Shown in pieces: positions 16,601 through 21,906 of a DNA stretch of 21,906 nucleotides (positions within the stretch are counted from its first letter, which is position 1; the number at the start of each line of letters is the position of its first letter). This DNA is from ZLKRG08 sp963977625 (GTDB lineage: Bacteria > Actinomycetota > Actinomycetes > Nanopelagicales > Nanopelagicaceae). The notes beneath the pieces are model-generated. The model did no database searches. It saw only the letters and a program-made list of their open reading frames with translations, and was not told the DNA's origin. The translations under genes and the position numbers were made by a program. The DNA lies in NCBI GenBank assembly GCA_963977625.1, contig CAXBPX010000010.1, positions 1 through 21,906 of the forward strand. Direction: 5' to 3'.

Positions 16601-17230
16601 ACTGAGAAGCAATTAAATTTACTTGGCAAAATTAATCCGCTGGCACTTGAAGAGTACAACTCGGTAGAAGAGCGCCTAAAGTTCCTTACCGAACAGTTAG
16701 AGGATTTAAAGCGGACCAAGAAAGATTTACTCGATATTGTCAAAGAAGTTGATGACCGAGTGCAATCAATTTTCATGGAAGCTTTTCAAGAGACCGCAAA
16801 GCAATTTAAAGATATCTTCGAAAGGCTATTCCCAGGCGGCGAAGGCCGTTTGATTCTGACCAATCCAGAAGATCCACTAACTACTGGAGTAGACATCGAA
16901 GCACGCCCACCTGGAAAACGTATTAAACGTCTCTCTCTACTATCAGGTGGCGAAAAGTCGTTGACCGTAGTGGCAATGCTGGTGGCAATTTTTAAATCTC
17001 GTCCAAGCCCTTTCTACATTCTGGATGAAGTTGAAGCCGCCCTTGATGATGTTAATTTGCAGCGACTACTTGGAGTGCTAGAAGATCTTCGTGCAAGTTC
17101 TCAATTAATCATCATTACTCACCAGAAGCGCACTATGGAAGCTGCTGATGCGCTTTATGGCGTCACTATGCGCGGTGATGGCGTTACTGAAGTTATTTCG
17201 CAGCGTTTGCGCGAAAATGAATCTGCATGA
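13700..17230 (+). CDS. smc: Chromosome segregation ATPase SMC
   Basis: Large coiled-coil ATPase that, with ScpA and ScpB, extrudes DNA loops and organises the chromosome. It has 1176 residues. The N-terminal head begins MYLKSLTIKGFKSFA with Walker A GPNGSGKS at 31-38. Two long charged coiled-coil arms (about 170-500 and 665-1010) flank a globular hinge at about 505-660, which contains Gly-rich dimer-interface segments. The C-terminal head has signature LSGGEK 1081-1086 and Walker B ending Asp1109-Glu1110. I take GTG 13700 as start because MYLKSLTIKGF is the family N-terminus; the ribosome-binding site is weak. The stop overlaps the ftsY ATG by four bases. Confidence 0.97.
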   Translation: MYLKSLTIKGFKSFASSTTLLLEPGITCVVGPNGSGKSNVVDAISWVMGEQGAKSLRGGKMEDVIFAGTSGRAPLGRAEVSLTIDNTDGSLPIDYTEVTISRILFRNGQSEYQINGEGARLLDIQELLSDSGIGREMHVIVGQGQLDAILMATPEERRAFIEEAAGVLKHRKRKEKALRKLDSMQANMSRVQDLTVELRRQLKPLGKQAEVAKKAATIQADLRDVKLRLLADDYISMNKVFSTEVADENALRERRAIVEADLEGVRAREEALDAQAAFEGPLLSASQETYYALTGIREKLRAVAALAQERTRYLTQELEITAGRDPEALESEAAVLREEERGLRAGLNSKQDELNQAINAMRTLEVEVKAEEDRIAAALRAIADQREGTARQEGHIKSLQARLDAMAQEITRLTKARDDAKAREEKAQSEYAQHELEIASAGSGEIGLDTQFEAAKSALNEAKENLAKLSQAERNADRKRNSIESKLDAIRLTSANRDGSSALLSDSRGIKILGSLASLISIEPGFEAAVAAALGTLSNAVVVQDLNAAVTAISALRNENLGQAELLVTNNSENPVAPLPSGLTPLLNHVNGNEISSLLAALLGNVAIAEDGRSAADILNNHPKVNVVTRDGDIYTTNRVRGGSKNSSSLVEIQALINQLTDELATASHDHERLNFEIQNAEHVLSNRQSEFDQALSRLNDSDARISALTEQLAVAAQNIKSANAEVARLDLAISEAGNERIADERELEIAKSQLSQHGEISEPDHANAEALREKLTSARSLEVEARLAVRTAEERVNSIAERAQSLEVAAQSERLANENAISRRANRAQGAVISQAIGEAAYETLVHIERSIAKAGAERSRLEESKQLREGETLAVRTRNRELTQELEQLTSSVHRDELARSEQRLRIEALAQKALEEFGIDVETLQNEYGPHRDVPTFIETEDGQIVEGEHVPYRRDQQEKRLAQTEKQLNLLGKINPLALEEYNSVEERLKFLTEQLEDLKRTKKDLLDIVKEVDDRVQSIFMEAFQETAKQFKDIFERLFPGGEGRLILTNPEDPLTTGVDIEARPPGKRIKRLSLLSGGEKSLTVVAMLVAIFKSRPSPFYILDEVEAALDDVNLQRLLGVLEDLRASSQLIIITHQKRTMEAADALYGVTMRGDGVTEVISQRLRENESA

Positions 17231-18060
17231 GTTTATTTAAAAAATTTGCGGAGAAGTTCACTAAAAAAGCTGAATCCGTAGCAGCAATATTCGAAGTAAA
17301 AAATTCTGATTGGGAAGAATTAACCACTGAACTTTTACAGTCTGATCTAGGCCGCGAACTTACCAATGATTTGATTGCAGCTGGTAAACGCTCAAAAGAA
17401 GAGCCAATGAATGCAATCAAAGAGAAACTCGAATCGGTAATGTCAAAGAAAGATCGCGCTACAAAGTCGGGCGTGATTTTAGTAGTTGGAGTAAATGGCA
17501 CTGGCAAGACCACATCGGCGGCAAAACTAGCTAATAAATTATCAGGTTTAACTGTTCTAGCAGCTGCGGATACTTTTCGCGCTGCCGCAGTGGAGCAACT
17601 TAAAACTTGGGGAGAAAAGATTGGTAAAGAAGTAATCGCTGGTGCACCAAATTCGGATCCCGCAGCCGTAGCGTTTGATGCCACTAAGAAGTTTATGGAA
17701 GCAAAGGCAGATAATTTAATTATCGATACTGCAGGTCGTTTGCATAATAAAGCGGATTTAATGGCGGAACTTGGCAAAGTACGTCGCGTTATTGAAAAAA
17801 GCGTTCCGGTTTCTGAGGTACTTTTAGTTGTTGATGCCACCACTGGTCAAAATGGTTTAATGCAAGCCCAATTATTTACAGAAGCGGTCGAAGTAACCGG
17901 AATTATTCTGACCAAATTAGATGGGTCCGCCCGCGGCGGCATCGCCCTAGCCATTGAACATAAGTTCGATATCCCAATCAAATGGGTGGGTACTGGCGAG
18001 GGTGTTAACGACCTCGAAACATTTGACTCAAACTCTTACATAGCCGGACTAATCTCTTAA
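17227..18060 (+). CDS. ftsY: Signal recognition particle receptor FtsY
   Basis: SRP-type GTPase at the membrane that receives ribosome-Ffh complexes and delivers nascent membrane proteins to SecYEG. GTPase motifs are clear: GVNGTGKTT 88-96, DTFRAAA 115-121, DTAGR 167-171, TKLDG 229-233 and GTGEGVNDL 255-263. The protein is only 277 residues: it is an NG core with no acidic A domain, and the first 20 residues (SLFKKFAEKFTKKAESVAA) look like a basic amphipathic membrane-binding helix. It overlaps the smc stop by four bases (ATGA), so smc and ftsY are probably co-translated. Its partner Ffh is encoded further down in the window. Confidence 0.96.
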   Translation: MSLFKKFAEKFTKKAESVAAIFEVKNSDWEELTTELLQSDLGRELTNDLIAAGKRSKEEPMNAIKEKLESVMSKKDRATKSGVILVVGVNGTGKTTSAAKLANKLSGLTVLAAADTFRAAAVEQLKTWGEKIGKEVIAGAPNSDPAAVAFDATKKFMEAKADNLIIDTAGRLHNKADLMAELGKVRRVIEKSVPVSEVLLVVDATTGQNGLMQAQLFTEAVEVTGIILTKLDGSARGGIALAIEHKFDIPIKWVGTGEGVNDLETFDSNSYIAGLIS

Positions 18061-18152
18061 CAATTCTGTAACCAATCCTTTGGATGATTCACCCATCTCA
18101 ATGGGGAGAGCTCTTCGATTACGTTGAAAAACAGAGAAATTAAGGGATACAT

Positions 18153-19442
18153 ATGGATGTGGTTTTGAATTCTGGTGACACGGCTTGGGTATTAGCAAGC
18201 AGTGCATTGGTGCTGCTAATGACCCCGGGACTTGCATTCTTTTATGGAGGAATGGTCCGCACCAAGAGTGTGCTTAATATGATGATGATGTCTTTTGTGA
18301 CCATCGGAATCGTAAGCTCATTATGGGTTTTCTATGGTTACAACTGGGCTTTCGGATATGACGCTGATTCAAAGTGGATCGGTAGTTTTGGTTTCGAAAA
18401 TCTAGCAAACTTAACCAATACTTTTACGAATAATGGTGGAACTTATCCAATTCCAACTTTAGCGTTTAGTGCATTTCAATTAATGTTCGCAATTATTACT
18501 CCGGCGCTGATATCTGGCGCAATTGCAGATCGTACAAAGTTTGCAACTTGGTCTATCTTTGTGGCGCTTTGGGTTTCATTAGTTTATTTCCCAGTGGCGC
18601 ACTGGGTATTTGATTTTGGCGACAAATTTGGAGAAGAATTACGCGGCGTAGGTTTCCTAGCTGGCAGAGGTGTTTTGGATTTTGCTGGCGGTACTGCAGT
18701 ACATATCAATGCAGGCGCAGCTGGTTTGGCACTTGCGATTATCTTAGGTAGACGTCATGGATGGCGCAAAGAGCCAATGAGACCTCACTCATTGCCTTTA
18801 GTTTTGTTGGGTTCAGGTCTACTTTGGTTTGGTTGGTTTGGATTTAATGCCGGAAGCGCACTTGGTGCAAATGCAACCGCGGCTTTGGCCTTAATCAATA
18901 CCCAAGTTGCAACTGGAGCTGCGCTTATTGGCTGGCTACTATTTGAAAAATTCCGCGATGGACATGCAACTTCATTAGGTGCCGCGTCCGGTGCAGTTGC
19001 AGGTTTAGTTGCAATTACACCTGCTTGTGCTTTCGTGGCACCTTGGGCCGCAGTAGTCATTGGCTTAATTGCTGGTGCGCTTTGCTCATCTGCAGTTGGA
19101 CTTAAATATAAATTTAATTTTGATGATTCACTGGATGTAGTGGGAGTGCACTTAGTCGGTGGAATCTGGGGCTGCTTATCAATTGGATTATTTGCTACTA
19201 AAAGCGTAAATGAATTAGGTAGCGATGGTCTGTTTTATGGTGGCGGTACCCATCTACTAGGAGTACAGGCATTTGGTGCGCTCTTTGTGATGTTCTATTC
19301 ATTCTTAGTAACCTTGATCATTGGTTTTGTACTAGAGAAAACCATTGGTTTCCGAGTCAATCAAGAATCAGAGATTGCCGGAGTTGATATCGCCGAACAT
19401 TTAGAAACCGCATATGAGACCTCACGAGGAGTGAAGCTATGA
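18153..19442 (+). CDS. amtB: Ammonium transporter
   Basis: Amt/Rh-family ammonium channel of the inner membrane, 429 residues. DTAWVLASSALVLLMTPGLA begins at residue 9 and is the actinobacterial family start. The pore twin histidines are His184 (in GGTAVHINAG) and His333 (in GVHLVGGIWG), and Phe108 is in the position of the periplasmic gate phenylalanine. Eleven membrane helices are expected from the hydrophobic pattern. The ATG follows AAGGGA at 18142-18147. A 92-base gap separates it from ftsY, but I could not find a convincing promoter or a GlnR/AmtR operator there. Its stop overlaps glnK by four bases. Confidence 0.96.
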   Translation: MDVVLNSGDTAWVLASSALVLLMTPGLAFFYGGMVRTKSVLNMMMMSFVTIGIVSSLWVFYGYNWAFGYDADSKWIGSFGFENLANLTNTFTNNGGTYPIPTLAFSAFQLMFAIITPALISGAIADRTKFATWSIFVALWVSLVYFPVAHWVFDFGDKFGEELRGVGFLAGRGVLDFAGGTAVHINAGAAGLALAIILGRRHGWRKEPMRPHSLPLVLLGSGLLWFGWFGFNAGSALGANATAALALINTQVATGAALIGWLLFEKFRDGHATSLGAASGAVAGLVAITPACAFVAPWAAVVIGLIAGALCSSAVGLKYKFNFDDSLDVVGVHLVGGIWGCLSIGLFATKSVNELGSDGLFYGGGTHLLGVQAFGALFVMFYSFLVTLIIGFVLEKTIGFRVNQESEIAGVDIAEHLETAYETSRGVKL

Positions 19443-19777
19443 AATTAATTACCGCAATTTTAAAGCCAGGTAAGTTAGATGATGTCAAAGCAGCGCTTCA
19501 GGAGATCGGCCTAAAAGGCATGACGGTTTCAGAAGCTTCAGGTGTTGGCCGTCAACTCGGTCGCACTGAAGTTTATCGAGGCGCTGAATATGCAGTTAAT
19601 CTAATCCCAAAGGTGCGATTAGAAGTAATTGTAAATAATGATGAAGTGGAGAAAGTCGTCTCAACAATTGTCAACACTGCCAAATCTGGAACTATTGGCG
19701 ATGGCAAAGTTTGGGTGACTCCAGTCGAAGACATCGTTCGTGTCCGAACTGGAGAAAGAGGCTTGGACGCTATCTAA
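19439..19777 (+). CDS. glnK: Nitrogen regulatory protein PII
   Basis: Trimeric signalling protein that senses 2-oxoglutarate, ATP/ADP and nitrogen status and binds AmtB to block ammonium entry. It has 112 residues, the standard length. The T-loop contains GRTEVYRGAEYAVNLIPKV (41-59) with Tyr46 and the modifiable Tyr51. TGDGK-type B-loop sequence is seen as SGTIGDGKVWV at 83-93, and RTGERG lies at 103-108. GAGGAG at 19426-19431 lies within the amtB 3' end, seven bases before the ATG. amtB-glnK pairing supports the GlnK name over GlnB. The usual third gene glnD does not follow. Confidence 0.95.
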   Translation: MKLITAILKPGKLDDVKAALQEIGLKGMTVSEASGVGRQLGRTEVYRGAEYAVNLIPKVRLEVIVNNDEVEKVVSTIVNTAKSGTIGDGKVWVTPVEDIVRVRTGERGLDAI

Positions 19778-19783
19778 ATAAAT

Positions 19784-19800
19784 TCCCTTAAGATAAGGGA
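19784..19800 (+). promoter_or_regulatory. Inverted repeat just before the ffh start codon, with possible -10 element
   Basis: TCCCTTA at 19784-19790 and TAAGGGA at 19794-19800 are perfect reverse complements around AGA. The only Shine-Dalgarno-like stretch (AAGGGA 19795-19800) is inside the right arm and just two bases from the ATG, too close to work normally. TAAGAT at 19788-19793 fits the actinobacterial TAnnnT -10 pattern and would place transcription start at or next to the ATG, suggesting a leaderless ffh transcript. No good -35 is seen. Confidence 0.4.
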
Positions 19801-19802
19801 CT

Positions 19803-21239
19803 ATGTTCGAAGGCCTAACTTCCCGTTTCAGCGGAGCTTTTTCAAAGTTACGTAGTCGCGGGAAGTTATCGGCTTCGGATATTAATGAAACTTTCACCGA
19901 GATTCGAAGCGCACTTCTAGATGCAGATGTCTCACTAGAAGTAGTGAATGAGTTTGTCGAAAATACCCAGAGCAAATCACTTGAATTAATAGGTGGATTG
20001 CAGGCAGGAACAAATCAAGCTCAAGCCATATTTGATTTAGTTAATCAAGAATTAATTGCAGTATTAGGCGGAGCTGCTCGCCGCATTAGATTTGCTAAAA
20101 ATCCACCAACCGTAATCATGTTGGCTGGTTTGCAAGGTGCCGGCAAAACTACATTGGCTGGAAAATTAGCTAAATATTTAAAAGAGCAGGGCAATACTCC
20201 GTTGCTCGTGGCTTCTGATTTACAACGACCAAATGCAGTTACGCAATTGCAAGTAGTAGGTCAACAAGTAGGTGTGCCAGTTTTTGCTCCAGAACCTGGC
20301 AACGGTGTGGGCAATCCAGTGAAAGTCGCGCAAGACGGATTGAATTTTGCCAAGCAGAAACTCCACAACATTTTAATTGTGGATACAGCCGGCCGATTAG
20401 GTGTTGATCAAGAGTTAATGAACGAAGCTATTGCGATTCGCGATGCAATTAACCCAGATGAAATTCTCTTCGTGGTCGATGCGATGATTGGACAAGATGC
20501 GGTCCGAACTGCAAAAGCATTTGGTGATGGCGTTGGATTTGATGGAGTAGTACTAACCAAATTAGATGGCGATGCACGAGGTGGTGCCGCTCTTTCGATA
20601 ACCAAATTAACGGGCAAGCCAATAATTTTTGCATCAACCGGAGAAAAGTTAAGCGATTTTGATCTTTTCTATCCAGATCGAATGGCATCGCGAATTCTTG
20701 GCATGGGCGATATTGCGACTTTGGCAGAAAAGGCAAAGAAAGCACTTGATACAGAGAGTTCCAAGAAACTTGAAGAGAAGTTCATAAAAGGTGAAGATTT
20801 CACTTTAGAAGATTTTCTAGAACAACTTCAAGGAATATCAAAGATGGGCAATATGTCCAAAATACTTTCGATGATGCCTGGAGCTGCAGCAAATAAACAG
20901 ATTCAAAAGCAATTAGAAGCAATTGATGACACCGAAATCACCAAGTCCACTGCAATTGTGCAATCAATGACTCCAGCTGAGCGACGAGATCCAAAAATAT
21001 TAAATGGATCGCGTCGTGCGCGTATTGCCAAAGGATCTGGTCGCCAAGTCGCGGAAGTAAATAACTTAGTTGATCGATTTGCTCAAGCTCAAAAAGCGAT
21101 GAAAATGGCGCGAAGCGGCGGCGCAATTCCTGGCATGCCTGCGTTGCCAAACATGCCTACTCCCAAAGCGCAGTTCGTAAATAAAAAGAAGTCTAAAAGC
21201 GGAAATCCAGCTAAAAGGGCCGCCGAAGAGGGTAGATAG
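19803..21239 (+). CDS. ffh: Signal recognition particle protein Ffh (SRP54)
   Basis: Cytoplasmic GTPase that binds 4.5S/SRP RNA and hydrophobic signal sequences, then docks on FtsY. It has 478 residues. N domain about 1-100; G domain motifs GLQGAGKTT 109-117, DLQRPNA 139-145, DTAGR 194-198, TKLDGD 252-257 and FASTGEKLSDFD 276-287. The Met-rich M domain runs about 325-435 with SMTPAERRDP at 388-397 and the RNA-binding SRRARIAKGSGR segment at 403-414. A basic, Pro/Met-containing tail follows. It starts 25 bases after glnK. In Mycobacterium and Streptomyces, glnD lies between these genes; here nothing does. Confidence 0.97.
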   Translation: MFEGLTSRFSGAFSKLRSRGKLSASDINETFTEIRSALLDADVSLEVVNEFVENTQSKSLELIGGLQAGTNQAQAIFDLVNQELIAVLGGAARRIRFAKNPPTVIMLAGLQGAGKTTLAGKLAKYLKEQGNTPLLVASDLQRPNAVTQLQVVGQQVGVPVFAPEPGNGVGNPVKVAQDGLNFAKQKLHNILIVDTAGRLGVDQELMNEAIAIRDAINPDEILFVVDAMIGQDAVRTAKAFGDGVGFDGVVLTKLDGDARGGAALSITKLTGKPIIFASTGEKLSDFDLFYPDRMASRILGMGDIATLAEKAKKALDTESSKKLEEKFIKGEDFTLEDFLEQLQGISKMGNMSKILSMMPGAAANKQIQKQLEAIDDTEITKSTAIVQSMTPAERRDPKILNGSRRARIAKGSGRQVAEVNNLVDRFAQAQKAMKMARSGGAIPGMPALPNMPTPKAQFVNKKKSKSGNPAKRAAEEGR

Positions 21240-21384
21240 TCCGATTTGGTTGATTTTGCCCTCGCTGGCAGAATTAGTCCCCTGAGCGCGGCCCCTCTAC
21301 CCGCGTCGGAAAAAAATTAGCTAGATCTAATTTCACCAAACTCCAACGGTGGAATTGATTTGGTATGAAATTAGGAGCAAAGTT
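21240..21384 (+). promoter_or_regulatory. ffh-rpsP intergenic region / rpsP leader
   Basis: This 145-base gap holds a GC-rich patch (about 21257-21310) that stands out in an AT-rich window. Within it GCGCGG 21286-21291 can pair with CCGCGT 21301-21306 (one G-U). A separate AT-rich inverted repeat, AAATTAG 21314-21320 and CTAATTT 21327-21333, lies just downstream; an A run on its left would be a T tract only for minus-strand transcription, where no gene is present. A clear promoter was not identified. The rpsP ribosome-binding site AGGAG is at 21373-21377. Confidence 0.4.
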
Positions 21385-21885
21385 TTGTCAACAAAGATTC
21401 GTTTAATGCGTCTTGGAAAAATTCGCACACCTTTTTATCGCATCGTCGTAATCGATTCTAAAAAGGCGCGTAATGGTTTATCAATCGAAGAGATTGGTCG
21501 CTATGTTCCAGGCAAGAACCCATCAGAAGTAGAGGTCAACTCTGAGCGTGCACAACATTGGTTGAAAGTTGGCGCACAGCCATCTGCTGCAGTTACCAAG
21601 CTTTTCAAATTAACTGGTGACTGGGGTAAGTTCACAGGTGAAGGTTCAACAACAAGTTCAGTAGAACCTCAGAAGCCAGGCTTTGATAAGAAAGCTAATT
21701 ACGAAGCAGCAGTAAAAGCAGCTGCTAACGAACCAGCTGAAGGTGCTACAACTGCAAAGAAGAAGGCGCAAGATAAGTTAGCTGCGAAGTCCGAGCCAGC
21801 GAAGGTCGAAGAGGTGGCAGAGGTTCCAGCTGAGGCTGCGACTGCAGAAGTTGTCGAAGCTACAGAAGAAGCAGCAGCTGAATAA
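21385..21885 (+). CDS. rpsP: 30S ribosomal protein S16 with long Ala/Glu/Lys tail
   Basis: Small-subunit assembly protein. The core STKIRLMRLGKIRTPFYRIVV and IGRYVPGKNP (residues 2-47) is diagnostic, and the S16 fold ends near residue 85. The frame is open to a GTG at 21349, but I chose TTG 21385 because AGGAG at 21373-21377 is ideally placed and the family N-terminus begins exactly there. The product is then 166 residues; residues about 90-166 form a low-complexity tail, first basic and then very acidic and Ala-rich. Similar tails occur on actinobacterial S16 (the M. tuberculosis protein is also about 160 residues). The stop overlaps the next ATG by one base. Confidence 0.94.
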   Translation: MSTKIRLMRLGKIRTPFYRIVVIDSKKARNGLSIEEIGRYVPGKNPSEVEVNSERAQHWLKVGAQPSAAVTKLFKLTGDWGKFTGEGSTTSSVEPQKPGFDKKANYEAAVKAAANEPAEGATTAKKKAQDKLAAKSEPAKVEEVAEVPAEAATAEVVEATEEAAAE

Positions 21886-21906
21886 TGCTTGACGAAGCTC
21901 TAGAAC
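21885..21906 (+). CDS. KH-domain RNA-binding protein, first seven codons (truncated by window edge)
   Basis: An ATG sharing one base with the rpsP stop (TAATG) opens a frame reading MLDEALE to the end of the window. This matches the start of the small KH-domain protein (KhpA/YlqC family) that follows rpsP in Actinobacteria and Firmicutes, usually before rimM. Only seven residues are visible, so the call depends mainly on position. Confidence 0.65.

Noticed and set aside
17193..17843. 216-codon minus-strand frame opposite ftsY
   Set aside because: It is antisense to a clear FtsY with all GTPase motifs; its Ser/Ala/Thr-rich content is what reverse translation of such a gene gives.
18061..18152. 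Possible nitrogen-control operator or terminator before amtB
   Set aside because: A GTAAC half-site is present but the GAAAC partner at the proper spacing is not. CCCAT/ATGGG forms only a five-pair stem without a T tract, and no good -35/-10 pair was found.
21349..21384. Upstream GTG start for rpsP
   Set aside because: It would add twelve non-homologous residues; TTG 21385 has an ideal AGGAG and matches the family N-terminus.
1..21906. CRISPR arrays, insertion sequences, prophage genes, tRNA or rRNA genes
   Set aside because: No spaced direct repeats, transposase or integrase motifs, or tRNA-like cloverleaf were recognised; gaps between genes are too small for most of these.

Overview
The window is a dense, AT-rich stretch of bacterial chromosome. 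All genes are on the + strand except rpmB, and most are separated by a few bases or overlap by 1 or 4 bases. The order recG-rsmD-coaD-SepIVA-like-DUF177-rpmF-rnc-mutM-smc-ftsY-amtB-glnK-ffh-rpsP-KH protein is the conserved actinobacterial order known from Mycobacterium and Streptomyces. Actinobacterial gene order combined with low G+C and compact, shortened proteins points to a streamlined actinobacterium, most likely a freshwater acI lineage (order Nanopelagicales). That placement is inference; no marker gene here proves it.

Layout: (1) 2-409, the 3' end of thiL (thiamine-monophosphate kinase). (2) 457-1875, a large nitronate-monooxygenase-family flavoprotein, convergent with rpmB (L28, zinc type) at 1879-2070. 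(3) 2272-7687, cydABDC, encoding both subunits of cytochrome bd quinol oxidase and the CydDC ABC transporter needed for its assembly. (4) 7711-10920, recG, rsmD and coaD (DNA repair, 16S rRNA methylation, CoA synthesis). (5) 10938-12866, a short SepIVA/DivIVA-like coiled-coil protein, a DUF177 protein, rpmF and rnc. (6) 12866-18060, mutM, smc and ftsY in overlapping or near-overlapping order. (7) 18153-19777, amtB and glnK (ammonium uptake and its PII regulator). (8) 19803-21906, ffh, rpsP and the first codons of a KH-domain protein. FtsY and Ffh together form the co-translational membrane-targeting pair.

The window is mostly core housekeeping. I saw no mobile element, prophage, CRISPR array or tRNA, and no clearly new multi-gene system. 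The strongest unexplained signal is a perfect 11-bp GC-rich hairpin followed by a T-rich run, shaped like an intrinsic terminator, inside the first 17 codons of cydD at the cydAB/cydDC junction. Other points of interest are a CydD ATPase domain missing two normal segments, absence of glnD from its usual place after glnK although the PII tyrosine is kept, cydABDC occupying the slot where a DAK/FakA-like gene normally lies, and several small inverted repeats around start codons (recG, coaD, rnc, ffh).
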